Source: Anaspis maculata (lineage: Eukaryota; Arthropoda; Insecta; Coleoptera; Scraptiidae). Taken from it: 64,000 bases of DNA. Both the position numbers and the translations under genes were made by a program. Under the pieces are notes generated by a model, which was given only the letters and a program-made list of their open reading frames with translations, did not search any database and had not been told where the DNA came from. Of the stretch, positions 36,101 through 47,323 are shown in pieces (positions within the stretch are counted from its first letter, which is position 1; each line of letters opens with the position of its first letter). The stretch spans positions 52,864,601-52,928,600 of the forward strand of contig OX421964.1 of NCBI GenBank assembly GCA_949128115.1. Direction: 5' to 3'.

Positions 36101-39100
36101 TATGCCTCAGTGATGCAGAACGAAAAACGATGTGAAGAGGCGTTTGAATCATATTTTCATCTTGAACGGTTGAAACACAGTGTTCCGATTCTTCACTATG
36201 CATGACACCCTATATCAGTGAGTGCAATGTAGAGTGTGGCTGGCAGCCTGAAACACCTTGGAGTTCATACAGGTTCAAGGTATTATATTGCTATTTAACC
36301 ACCTCGATCCGAAAATAAATACATTGCGGACTTACAACGTCTTTACCGCATAAATGCACATCATCGATTCGTATCACGCATCCATCCATCCATTCACCAA
36401 CCGCTTGGGTTGTAAAACGAAACTACAGAATGGATGGCTTCACACATCGATAATGATGAATAGGCCGATTATTACGGTTTTATTATCTTCCAAGACTTTA
36501 CAACTCCTTTTGTTACGCCTTATTATTATTTTTTGCAGTTTTGGTACTTCGATCTTCATCATAAAGGTATCGATCCAGTGGCGTAGCCAAGAGAAGGCGA
36601 GGGGGAGGGGTGAATGCCAAGCGCCCATATGCTGATTGTTAACAGTCAGCATCACATTAAACAATGGCATCACTAACGCCGGGTCGCTCACTTCGAGTTT
36701 AACTTTAAACTTGGTTTGGTTGCCATAGATTCAATTGTTGCAACAATTATTTCCATAGTAACCAAACCCAGTTTAAGGTTAAACTCGAAGTGAGCAACCC
36801 GGCGTAAAAGATTTCGCCTATGGCACTACCAGTCGCGAACTCACGCCCTCGTAGTTATCTTTGCCCCCTCCGCCCTCAAATTCTTGCTACGCCACTGTAT
36901 CGGTTCATTAAAATGTAATAATGATAATTAGGTGCAATGTTTTCTAGAACTCAAGAGTCGTATTTGTTAAATTTTTGCGTTTAGGTATATTTTTATATGT
37001 ATTTCAGACAAAACTTTCATCCTTCACCCCCGTTTCATTAGAGAATGCAATGTGATGACACTGATGGCCACAAAAAGGGCTACTGCGGCGGTGCATTAGT
37101 CGTTAAACAGTGTGGAATTGTAATTTGCTAATAAAAGTCGCCTCAATACGCTTCAGTAAATACGTAATGGAGCGAAGGATAATTTATTCACCTCATTAGA
37201 TTAGAATTTTGCGGAGGACAGGTCAGAGGTACGCGCCCATGAAAAATCGAACTGGATGGATTTCAGAATAGAAGCTATCAATCTCGTTTATCTTTATGAG
37301 AGCAAATTTTAACGCCAAGGTTCTAGAGACCCACGGCTTATCTGCTCTACACCCAGTTAACATTTCACCAGGCACTTACTACTAAATCACTCCCTTTCAA
37401 TAAGCGAACAACCGTCCCAGTTCAGTTTCACCCTACTACTACACTACTAATGATAAACAATGACTTTGTTAATGTTGTCTATCAGTTTAGTTCTATTTTA
37501 ATAGTCCCGCTTTTAATGGTTTTGAGAGATGGGCAATGATGCTTTTTGCTTCAAAAATATCCCTCTCGTGTCTTCTGTTTGACTCGACGCGCAAGTGTGC
37601 AGTTCAAAATTAAACCTCCTTACGGACGGGAGATTTAGAATATAAAGAAAACTTGCCAAAACTGAAACGCAACAAAAATGAGGCAAGCTAATAGGAACTC
37701 AGGAAATTGCACATTCCCCTCTAGCTCATAAAATTTCATTGCTCCTGGTGCAATTACACAATTTCAATTAAATCCAGACCAGGCAGGCATAAAATCCATG
37801 CTGTGGTCGGTGCCATTTTTGCTTAGCTCACGCATTTAGCCGGAAATAAGAGGCATTGATTAAATGTCCTAAACCCAAATGCTTTGTTATTGTGTAGTCT
37901 ATTGCCAGATTGAAAGTCGCATGCGATAAAAGGGAGAATGATAATCGGTCTCTAGTTGGTCATTGTCCTTAGCTCAATTCCCATGACTATTTTTGCGTGC
38001 AATAAGTACTGCCTAATAAATTGATTTCATTGATTTGTTTAGAATCTATTTTTGTAAGTATTACGCTGCCAGAAACTGGTTCTAGTTTTTTGTCATATTT
38101 TGTATTTTGACGCTAAGAGGCTTATTGAACATAATTTGACTCAGTGCATATCATCCCATTGTAAATCAGTAGGTAGCTCAGTGCTTGTAGTAGGTAGCTC
38201 AGTAGCAGCTCACTGCTTGTAGCCATTCCATGCCAAAACGATCACTTTCTGCACTCATGGTGATAGATTACCATAAATTTTGGATATGTTGTAGAGACAT
38301 GAAAATAAGTCGACCCATATTCGCCGTTTCTTTTTATATTTTTTTGTTCGAAATTATATTTTTTGAAATTTTTCACTTTTGACTTGCATCCTACTCTGAG
38401 AAAAATCATAGCTCTTCAGTCCAATGTCCGTTCGATCTTGGAACTTTCTGTTTTGATTCAACCACAAAAGCTGAGGAATTTTGGACATTGCACTCTTTTT
38501 TTGACAGATGTTGAAGAAAAGTATGGAAAGTCACTTTTCTGAAAAGAAAAGGATATACCTAACCTACTGAAAAATGGTACAATTTCGATTTTCCCAATTT
38601 TTTGATATATTATGTATTATTGTTCTCTCAACTTTTCTGAATCAATGAGTTATGCCCGGAAATCTACGGAATAAATTTTTCTAAGCGAGCCGCGCAAGCT
38701 GATTCGGCGTTCAGGAGTCCAGTAAAATGAGGCGATTTTTATGCTAAGGCTAAGTTGGAACAAATTAGGGGCTTAATGAAAAAATATGTCAATGTAGAGA
38801 ATAAAAAACTGAATTAGAAAAACCAGCGTTTCATTTCCAACCACCCCGGGAACCATGAAAACAAATGGAGAAGATTGAAACACATGCGCCGCGATCTTTC
38901 TTCTGAAACGGTGAGACAACGGTGAGAGATCAGTGAAAACTGTGAGGGACAAAATTGTGAGGAATATAATAATCTATAGAAAAGTCCACAGGGGTATATG
39001 TCTAACTTCTTCAGCTAAACCCTTGATCGCGGTCAAAGTTGCGCGCCGGTCCAGTGAAGTGGAAGAACTGTCCGCGTGACATTCCTCCTTGAATGCTGCG

Positions 39101-42100
39101 AGAATGGCTAGAGATATTCGAAAATTGTGAGCGACAAAGTTGCAGAAAAATGGATGTTCCACTAGAAAATCTTCGAGGTCAATAGACCTATTCGGTGAAA
39201 ACGAGAGAGACAGACTTATACAGAAATCTGTGTGAGAAAAGAGACACAAAGTGAGTTGCGCGCGCATCTGAACGACCATCTAGGGAAATTCAGCATGAGG
39301 TTTGCGCTCCTGATATTCCCTGTAAGTTCCATCTTTGACGGAGCATGTGGATTAAGACTTCAACTGCCGTCATTTTGACGTTTACGCTAGTGAGAATTCA
39401 CTGCTGAATGATGAGGTGACCTCCACTCAACATGGAACAAGATGTGTACCAGGGCTACCCCTCTAAAGGAAGGAGAGGAAGAGACCGTGTAACCGCAAAA
39501 CATACAGCAGCATTCCCACCTATTACAGAACATGTATTCCGGGTCAACCTCATGGAAGAAGCTTTGCATTCTTTGTCACCGACAGCAACTCTTCGAGGGC
39601 CTAGAGAACTACGACTGTGACCTATAAATGCACTCAGAAGGTGACAGTAGCCAAAGACAGGCCGACCTGTAAGAATTTGTCACACTATCGCGGACAGAAA
39701 CACTCGAAGGAACTGGGGGTCTGGGAGCTAGTTACTAGGTACGGTCCGTGGTCCGTGTTTTCCGCGATCGGGGACTTCTAACCACATCTTGTTGCTTTCA
39801 ACCAGTTTTCTTTCAAGGCGATGTTTGCAGGGATCACGCGTATATACCGTACACCTATCACATTGACACTTTGACTTTGATTTTTCCAAGGATGTCATTT
39901 TTCACCATTTCACCTGCACCGTTATCATGGCACCGAGTCGTGCAGATGCGCGCGCAGACCAGGTAAAACTGAATGGGTCTATTACTAGCTCTTCTGGTTT
40001 AGCCGTATGTTTACAAAAAAAAACACTTCATAACCAAGATTGTCGCGCAACTTCGAACGTGGTTCACGACTAAACTAGAAGAGCTAATAATTGGCTTTGA
40101 AAATTTTCTAGTGGAACATTCAATTCTCTAGCCATTTTCGCAGCATTCAAGGAGGAATATCACGCGTACAGTTTTTCTACTTCATTGGACCGGCGCGCAA
40201 CTTTGACCGCAATTAACGGCTAAACTGTAGAAGTTGGACATATGCCTCCTGGGACTTTTCTGTCGATTATTGAATTCCCTACAACTTTGTCCCTTACAGT
40301 TTTCACACATCTCTTACCGTTCTCTCGCTGTTTCAGAAGAAAGATCGCGACGCATGGTTTTTAATCTTCTCAATTTTTTTCCATGGTTCCCGGGGTGGTT
40401 GGAAATGGAACTTTGGTTTTTCTAATTCAGTTTTTCATTCTCTACATTGCCATATTTTTTCATGGAGCCCCTAATTACTACCAACTTCAGCATAAAAATC
40501 GCCTCGTTTTACTGGACTCCTGAGCGCCAAATCAGCTTGCGCGGCTCACTTGAAAAATTTATTTCGTGGGTTTTTGGGCAATGTCCATTCTGGCGACCAT
40601 TACTTATCAATTCAGAGAACAATATATCAAAAAATTGGGAATCACGAAGATGTACGGTTGCGGCCAAAATAAAGTGGAGGACAACGTCAATGAGTTGGCT
40701 TGCTGTCATGCGACGTTCAGGCCAGAATCCTGAAAAATCTGTCAGCTGTCGTCCACTTTAAAAAGGCCGCAATAGTACCATTTTTCAATATAGGTACCTT
40801 TTTTTTTTCAGAAAAGTGACTTTCCATATTTTTCTTCAGCATCTGTCAAAAAATAGCAGTGTCCAAAATTCCTCATCTTTTGAGGTTGAATCAAAACAAA
40901 AATCTTCAAGATCGGACCTTGGACGGAAGATCTATGATTTTTCTCAGAGTAAGATTCAAGTCAAAAGTGAACAATTTAAATAAATTGTAATTCCGAAAAA
41001 AAAAATTATAAACAAAACGGCGAATACAAGTTGACTTATTTTGATGTCTCTACAACATATCCAAAATTTATGGATATCCGTCAACATGAGTGCAGAAAGT
41101 GGTCGTTTTGGCATGAAATGACTCAGCAGCATCTACAGTCTACAGCCCATCGGGGGTTTGGTGCCCGTTCCTATACTGAATCACGTACCCACTTAAATGG
41201 CATAGTAAGACGTCTGCGGAGCATTTGCCCAAAACCCTGCCAAAAGGACTCTGCACAGCCTACTCTCGGAACAGGCTCCGAAGTCTTCCATTGCCAGGGC
41301 AACCGTCCAAGTGGCTTCAACTGCACGCTTTTCCTTACTATTATCACATATTATATTGCAACTTTGCATGAGAAAACTGATCATGTTATTTCTTTTCAGA
41401 TAGAAAGGTTTTCACATCATCAAACTGTCAAAGACCTACAATTCCGACACATCAAACAACACGACCTATATTCAACGAACAAAACATTATTCACCGAATG
41501 GTCGGCTTGGTCTAGGTGTACGAATTGCTTCCAGCGAAGAATAAAGAAATGCATCAGTTTCCGATGCGATGAATCCAGAATTTACGAAGAAAAACCGTGT
41601 GGGAAGAAGCGATGCAAACGGAAAGCCAAACAGAAAAAGGAATTTCACGTTGTGCAGCTACATCAGGTTCGTACGCACCTCAAGAATTCACTTTGATGGT
41701 TTAGTTTATTTTTTAAGAGTCGTCCGAGTCGGAAGTCGCAATATGTTGAATAGAAAACTCAACATGTTCTGATGGAAAATCCATTTTAAAATTTGAATAA
41801 TATAAATTAGGTACAACATACCAACAAAAATCGGTTTTTATACTGACCAGAAGCGTAGGTATCTTTATTCATCCAATAGATTTTCTAGATCCTCTATATC
41901 CGTCATTCTTATCATTTTTATTACAGCTGGAAGTGGGCATATAAACCTGCATTATTACAGTTTTAATCGATATTGAATCTATTCGAACCCTAAGTATCGC
42001 GTCAGTCTGACGAAATTTAGTAGTTTACGATACAAGAGCACGTTTTCAGGCCCGAAGCCGTATTTACCATCATGACGCGTAGCCGAATGCTGCAAAAGAG

Positions 42101-45100
42101 GCTGAGGGCCTGAAATTGCACAGCGCTGGAGTGTCGTACAACAGTTTACGTTATCGTTCCTCAAAATGAGATAAAACTCGAATTTATTATAGATTTGACA
42201 TTACTTTTGACAAATGTCAAGCATGATACATAAACGGTAAAATCTATATATTTGATTATGTATCACTTTACACGTTATGTAGGTATCTAATGAAACGATA
42301 ACATTAAAGTCGACTTTACCAAAAGTCCGTTTGTAACGGGGACTAATTCTTTTTTATCGTGTCAGTGACAACCTAAACGCTATTGAACGTAAGAGTGACA
42401 CAAGGTATAAGGGGTCATTACGGAAAGTGGCCATGTACAAAATAAAACCAGCAAATGTCTCCAATAAAATGTCAGTCATGTAGTGTCGACATCAGACAAG
42501 TGAAGTCTTTTTGTCGTCCACAGGCCTACCAAGCATAAATGATGATTTTGATTCTGATTCTTGTCCATTTGGATTTAGTAATGAAGGATTTTCTCTTGGG
42601 GTAGATTTTTGGACACAAATAAGTAAAAACTCTAGGTATTTGCCGACGTTTCGATTTAATTAAAATTTTTTCAAGGCTCATGAAAATAAATAGGTAAATA
42701 TAAAGTAGGTAAAGGATAAAGTAAATAGGTCATGAGCCTTGAAAAAGATTTTAATTAAATCGAAACGTCGGCAAATACCTAGAGTTTTTACTTATTTGTG
42801 TCCAAAAATCTCCCCAAGAGAAAATCCTTCATTGATAAATGATGATGACTGTTTTCCGTAATATTTCTAATGTATGTATTTCTTGGGGTATTACCGTTGA
42901 GTGAAAAATTTTAAGAGCCGCCACCGGTGACATTATTGAAAATGCTGATGGTTTTGACCAGGCATTTGCTTGCAGTGACCCACATGGTGAAGTGAGAACT
43001 GCGGCATTTCCCTGGATAATTTTTCAGAAATGAAGGGCGAACTAACACCAGAACAAAGTCCTTCCAGTACTTCACTATTTACATCAGAAAATGATCCGCT
43101 GCAAAGCTGATTTCAGAAGTTGCTTGTAGCGTAGCGTCATCTACCGGCATATGATAAAAGGTTACCATGGCACCTATTTATATATTTTCACTCAACGGTA
43201 TTACGTCCATTGTAAAATGGGTATTAAGGTATATGGTATTATCATTGTGTATTATTATCATCGAGCTAAAAAGTGACTTAGTTCCCATTATCTCAGGACA
43301 GCAGTCACCTGACCCGTCAGGCTCCATCGCGAATTTGGAGTAAATGGTCCATGTGGTCGCCTTGCAATGTGTATTGCCGCACGCAGAGGATTCGGATTTG
43401 CAGAAAACCAGGGAGGTGCCGCAAAAAACAGCAAGAACAAACTGCGTACTGTTTTCACGACAACACGCAGTGTGAAAGCTACGTTCTCAACTTGTTGGAC
43501 AATCAAAATGGACAACAGGGTGAGTTTACAGGAAGATCCGTATAACCAATTCCATTTTACCCTGAAGTAACCTCCCTTACGCACCCTTTCCCGGCAGTAG
43601 AGAACGGTATGATGGCTGATTGACACAGCTCAACAAGGAAGGTCTCTCGAGTTGCCACGCGGGGTCTGACTTTGGGAATGGCAACGGACTACCTGGAAGT
43701 AGAGGCGCGTTCTGCTTCTCCTTTTCTAACTAGCTTTCACCAGTCCAGGCAGAGCACTGCGCTAAAGTGAAACCGTCGCAGTGAACTGAACGTTAACATC
43801 GGACGAAACGACTGATGGTGGATGGGTAGCGATTGCAGTATGCAAGATGATGACGCTTTTTGTCTGCCGTTTTATTAAGCTAGATTTTGATCGCAAATGG
43901 CTTCTCACACCTTCCCCCCCCCCCCCTCCCAATTGGTTTTCAGCAGAAGTGAAATCGAATCTATTCAGAGGCTCTTGGCAGAAGTTACATACGTGCACTT
44001 GAACTTTTCTACCGAACTATCCAGTTTCGCTCCAAAACTATGCAGGTGTCATCAGCCGCAGCCGTAGCCTCCCAGCTTGTCACTTCATTTTTGCCCCAGA
44101 AACTTATTCTACTGCAAATAAAAGGAACGAGATAGTTATACATGCATTATACAGAGAATGGGCTTTAATATTGTTTATTCTCTAGCTCCCCTATCACCTC
44201 AAGTTCATCGATCTTTTCGATTAAGATGTATTTATTATCGATGGTAAATTTTGCAGGGCCCTTGTACGAGTACAACAGTTTTCCGAAGAAACCGCGCAAG
44301 CGAAAGGAACACAAAAAGAAATGCGGAGTGCCGTTCAGGAAGAGCAGGATGTTGCGAATCATCGGCGGGACGGAATCTAAGAGGTACAAATGGCCGTGGC
44401 ACGTAGCCATCCTGAACAAGTACATGGTATGAGTGGCACCTGTGTTTTTTTTATCAAGTAAATATTGAAATTTGCAGGAAGTATTCTGCGGGGGCACCCT
44501 GATAGCTCCCCGATGGGTGCTAACGGCTAGTCACTGTATTCGTCCATTTTTACGAGTAAGACTGAACGAGCACGATTTGAGAGCCAGAGACGGCCGCGAG
44601 CTCGAAATGACTGTTCATAGGATGTTCCAACATCCGAAATTCAATCACAAAACGGTCGACAACGACATAGCTCTCTTGCAGCTACCCAGAGCCGTAAGAC
44701 TTCCAGTGGCCTGCTTGCCCAACAACAACCCCCAGCCGACCGAGATGTGCTCCGTGATGGGATGGGGCAAAATCAGGACCACTGACACATACGGAACCAG
44801 TAGATTACATGAAGCTAAGGTAGGTACTTGTAGTAATAAAATTGATAAACGTTCAAATAAGAACCAAGGTATAGACTTCGGCTTCAAACCCGAAGATGCA
44901 CTGTTCGAATCCCGGTCAAGCCAGGAAGGTCTTTTCATGCACACTTTAGTACATATTTTGGCGTGTACTTAGCAAAATAATGACGCTGATAATAACCCTA
45001 GCTGTTGAGGCGACTACAAAAGGGAAGTTGAAGGTTTTTGACTACAAGGTATCTAATCCTAGGCGCACTTCGAACTACAAGGGTCTATCACATCGCTTCT

Positions 45101-45472
45101 TTTGTGGTCAGATCATTTCAATTCCATCGTTTGAAGCTAAGACAATATTTACTTTATTACTTATTATTATATTACTTTCAGCTGCCCATCGTACACACGG
45201 ACGTTTGTCGTCGATCATACAAGCACTTTTTGATCACAAGCAACATGCTATGCGCCGGATGGCCTTCTGGAAAATCAGATACATGTGCCGGAGACAGCGG
45301 CGGAGGCCTCATGTGTCCGAACAGGCAAAAACCTGGAGGTAGAGTCACGTACAGCGTTCAAGGCATCACTAGTTTTGGAGACGGTTGTGGACTGAGAAAC
45401 AAATACGGCATCTACACCACTGTTTTCAATTACCTAAAATGGATCTACTACGTCATCGACCACTACTCTTGA
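30187..45472 (+). CDS. Secreted thrombospondin type-1 / trypsin-like serine protease
   Basis: Exons 30187-30252, 41400-41666, 43297-43519, 44257-44426, 44478-44819 and 45182-45472 are phase-compatible and give 452 residues. Exon 1 encodes a hydrophobic signal-like segment (MCVRFIAVVFLCYISKFIVI); its link to exon 2 across 11 kb rests only on phase 0 and plausibility. Two TSP1-like modules follow: EWSAWSRCTNC... and IWSKWSMWSPCNVYC..., rich in Lys/Arg. The protease domain starts at the activation site R219-IIGG. The catalytic triad is His261 (TASHC), Asp305 (DNDIALL) and Ser395 (GDSGG), with the S1-pocket Asp389 giving trypsin-like specificity. Cys208 (KKKCGVP) can tether the pro-region to the catalytic chain. 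It is probably an extracellular zymogen cleaved after Arg219. TSP1 before trypsin is an uncommon arrangement, so no symbol is given. Confidence 0.85.
30253..32050 (+). other. 5' part of the 11-kb first intron
   Basis: AT-rich, with no coding exon or structured element recognised. The donor GTGAGT begins at 30253. Confidence 0.45.
32078..32162 (-). repeat. tRNA-like sequence (SINE head or tRNA pseudogene)
   Basis: On the minus strand, CAGCGGTAGCTCGGGG resembles a pol III A box. About 50 nt later GGAGTTCAAATCCCGCC resembles a B box and T-arm. Stems are imperfect, so a functional tRNA is unlikely. Confidence 0.45.
32617..33099. mobile_element. Hairpin MITE copy 3 with internal duplication
   Basis: Ends CAAGGACGGAGTTGAATTGG and CTCCGTCCTTAAG match the family at 18151. 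The left half is partly duplicated: GCGTTGCGAAATCAATCCC occurs twice, near 32645 and 32813. This makes it longer (about 480 bp) than copy 1. Confidence 0.8.
33886..34262 (+). repeat. Dispersed repeat, copy 1
   Basis: Shares AGTTTACGATACAAGAGC, GGCCCGAAGCCGT, CGTAGCCGAATGCTGCAAAA and TATGTAGGTATCTAATGAAA in the same order with 42015-42305. No coding content. Confidence 0.75.
34444..34570 (+). mobile_element. Hairpin MITE copy 4, 5' half only
   Basis: TAAGGACAGAGTTAAATTGG, then GCGTTGCGGAATCAATCC and TTATTCCTTGACAGAA, match copies 1-3. The second half is absent. Confidence 0.7.
34824..35924. mobile_element. 1.1-kb non-autonomous hAT-like element with perfect 8-bp duplication
   Basis: Begins CAGTGGCGGACTAAGGG and ends CCCTTAGTCGGCCACTG. 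GCTGTTCC flanks both sides (34816-34823 and 35925-35932). The subterminal regions are extreme: a run of 14 G at the left, and GGGGCC/GGGCCC blocks at both ends. No transposase is visible. A second CAGTGGC-type element seems nested at about 35405-35753. Confidence 0.9.
35405..35753. mobile_element. hAT-like element nested in the 1.1-kb element
   Basis: CAGTGGCATAGCCAAGGGGG at the left and CCGCCCTCAAATTCTGACTG...GCTACTG at the right match the ends of the element at 36576-36897. Target duplication is not preserved. Confidence 0.6.
36576..36897. mobile_element. 322-bp hAT-like MITE
   Basis: Begins CAGTGGCGTAGCCAAG and ends CTTGCTACGCCACTG. Flanks TATCGATC and TATCGGTT are an imperfect (6 of 8) target duplication. 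It contains another element at 36677-36804. Confidence 0.85.
36677..36804. mobile_element. 128-bp hairpin MITE nested in a hAT-like MITE
   Basis: Inverted ends CGCCGGGTCGCTCACTTCGA and its near-complement ending AACCCGGCG. TAA is present on both sides (36674-36676 and 36805-36807), the 3-bp duplication expected of PIF/Harbinger elements. The arms extend through GAGTTTAACTTTAAAC-like sequence. Confidence 0.85.
36900..38223 (+). other. Intron sequence of the TSP1/trypsin gene
   Basis: No element or exon recognised in this 1.3-kb stretch. Confidence 0.45.
38224..41120. mobile_element. 2.9-kb giant palindrome in the protease intron
   Basis: Left arm 38224-39280 starts CATTCCATGCCAAAACGATC. Right arm about 39936-41120 ends with its complement (...GTCGTTTTGGCATGAAATG). 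Arm pairing is imperfect but continuous over about 1 kb, with a spacer of about 650 bp. The right arm alone carries a 119-bp MITE (40656-40774). No transposase is evident. Its right end lies only 280 bp before coding exon 41400-41666. Confidence 0.88.
40656..40774. mobile_element. 119-bp GTAC MITE, copy 2, with visible empty site
   Basis: Same ends and length as 22232-22350, with GTAC duplicated at 40652-40655 and 40775-40778. The opposite palindrome arm, read in reverse complement near 38572-38580, has a single uninterrupted GTAC between the same flanks (ATT-GTAC-CATTTTTCA). This confirms the 4-bp duplication. Confidence 0.95.
42015..42305 (+). repeat. Dispersed repeat, copy 2
   Basis: Direct-orientation homologue of 33886-34262; about 70 bp of middle sequence present in copy 1 is missing here. 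Confidence 0.75.
42580..42833. repeat. 254-bp near-perfect hairpin
   Basis: Arms of about 108 bp (AATGAAGGATTTTCTCTTGG inward to TTTTTCAAGGCTCATGA) are almost exactly complementary around a loop of about 36 bp. It lies in the intron between protease exons 2 and 3. Confidence 0.92.
42891..43201. mobile_element. ~310-bp MITE-like element
   Basis: Begins TTACCGTTGAGTGAAAAAT and ends TTTTCACTCAACGGTAT, with TA on both outer sides. It lies 95 bp upstream of protease exon 43297-43519. Confidence 0.7.
43914..43927 (+). repeat. Poly-C tract
   Basis: An uninterrupted run of about 14 C in the intron between protease exons 3 and 4. Confidence 0.9.
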
Positions 45473-46534
45473 TGAGGAGATGAACTTCTACTGTAAAAAA
45501 ATGTTTCTCATAGCAGCAGTGCTATGGTCTAAGTACCAAGAACTTCAAAATAACTGCCATACTCATAAGTAGTACTAATTGTTGAAATTTTATTTCCAGT
45601 ATTCAAAGAGCTATTTATGTTTAGTTCAATTTTTTGTACATATACTATTATATACCGATGCCATTTTTCTGAAGTACCTATATAAAATCTTAGCAATATT
45701 AAAACACTGATATTCCATCACCCTATAGAACTTTCTCCACAAAATAAAAATCCTATCCTCAGTAAACTAAGTGCTTCATTACTGCTGAGAGCGAAGATAG
45801 CTCTTACCGCCAATAGTATGTGTATTATTTTTCCTACTTCAATTTCAATTTTATTTATTGTTTCTAAAATTAACAATTATTTTTATAACAAGAGGTTTGG
45901 TTGAGACAAATCAAGATAAAGATAAGGTTAAATTTGGGCAAAATGTGTTTTTCCTACTTAAAATAACTAAAAGCTACTTTTTTCACTCATTTGCATTGGG
46001 TAACGAGTTCCATTACCGCACGCGAATTTATTATTTCACTGTTTTGATAATAGGCGTGTCGTTGAAATCAAAGCAATTTCCAGATAATTCAGTTCAGACT
46101 AAAGCTTTTTGGTTTCAAACTCTACATAAGGTCAGTAGGTATCTTGAGTTATTGCCTGGATACGAGTTGTGGTGAAAGATGCTTTGAAGGTGTAAAAAGT
46201 CCTAATCAACCACCGTACTTTTCCGTTATACCTGCCTCAATGCAAACTTGCAACTCTTATGTAAACGTTGGAAGCATCTGTCAACATCTCTGTCCGACTC
46301 TTACTGTTGAAAAAAAAATTCAAATGAACACCCTGTATAAAATGCTATTGATAACCATTCGTGACCTTCCCCATTTTCTTTGGATCCAGGACCTTTTTTG
46401 GCCAAATTTGAGCACAGCGCTTTTTGAAAATGGTCTAGTGACCTGGGCATGGATTGTGAACTGTGCATTTTTCTGAACAAGAAACGATAGTAGATGAATA
46501 TTCAGAGGTAATTTCAAAGTAAATGCTCCAAATA
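45473..46534. other. 3' region of the protease gene
   Basis: Contains an AATAAA at 45743-45748, about 270 bp after the stop codon. No further gene is supported. Confidence 0.5.
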
Positions 46535-46544
46535 CCCGCCCGTT

Positions 46545-46735
46545 GACGGCCCCGTGTCGCAGGTGGTTGAGTAGCTGCCTGCGGCCATGGCGGCTCCGGG
46601 TTCGATTCCCGGGGGAGTGTCTGGCTGTTTGTGTTGTCCAATTTGCAATTTTTCTGAGCATGTAAGAGTAATGATAAAGGGCAAAAACTCCCATGGCCAG
46701 TGCAGGCCGATAAGGAGGAAAACTAAAAAAAAATG
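46545..46735 (+). mobile_element. tRNA-derived SINE with 10-bp target duplication
   Basis: The head has an A-box-like TGGTTGAGTAGC and a B box in CCGGGTTCGATTCCCGG. The body is about 110 bp and the 3' end is an A-run (46724-46733). CCCGCCCGTT flanks both ends (46535-46544 and 46736-46745), the signature of target-primed insertion. It lies between two convergent genes. Confidence 0.9.
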
Positions 46736-47270
46736 CCCGCCCGTTTTCAAGACATAAATTGCAGGGGCAGGTAAGTAAAGCTCAACCAGAAACCAGACGG
46801 AATGTTTGTTTTTAACACCATGTGTGATTTTTACACATTTCCCGTCCTATAATAACCCCCCGTGGCCTCCTTTTTTTGACCCACTTCACACATTACCCAC
46901 AGGAAAAAAGTTTCAGAGCTTTAGCTAAACATGGCGAGTTCAATTCGCAGATTCCGTCTGACCAGCCAGACAAACGGATTCCTGACGAAAAATGCATTTT
47001 GAAAAAAACGTGTTAGAAATCAGCTTTACGAACTTTTTAATAAAACTCTTATGAAATAGGTACATTTTGCATATATCAGAACACACAAAATTCCCAGAAC
47101 AATTCACACTTAATTCTCCATAAAATACAGTACGAGATTATTGAAAAATAATGCTAAATGCAACCTATTCTCAAACTCAGAGAGATGAAAAAATATAACT
47201 TTTATCTTGGATGCGAAATAACTCAAAGAAGTTCATTCACACATACTAGGTAATGCAAGTTTCTATCACA

Positions 47271-47276
47271 TTTATT
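47271..47276 (-). terminator. Poly(A) signal of DCAF1
   Basis: TTTATT on the plus strand is AATAAA on the minus strand, 48 bp past the DCAF1 stop codon. Confidence 0.7.
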
Positions 47277-47323
47277 CCTTACTTTAGGTAGCGGTACATT
47301 TCAAAGAAAAAAACATCTTTTCT

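Noticed and set aside
41031..41399. Open frame upstream of the first TSP1 exon
   Set aside because: It overlaps the right arm of the giant palindrome and precedes a strong TTTTCAG acceptor at 41399. The extra residues show no domain character.
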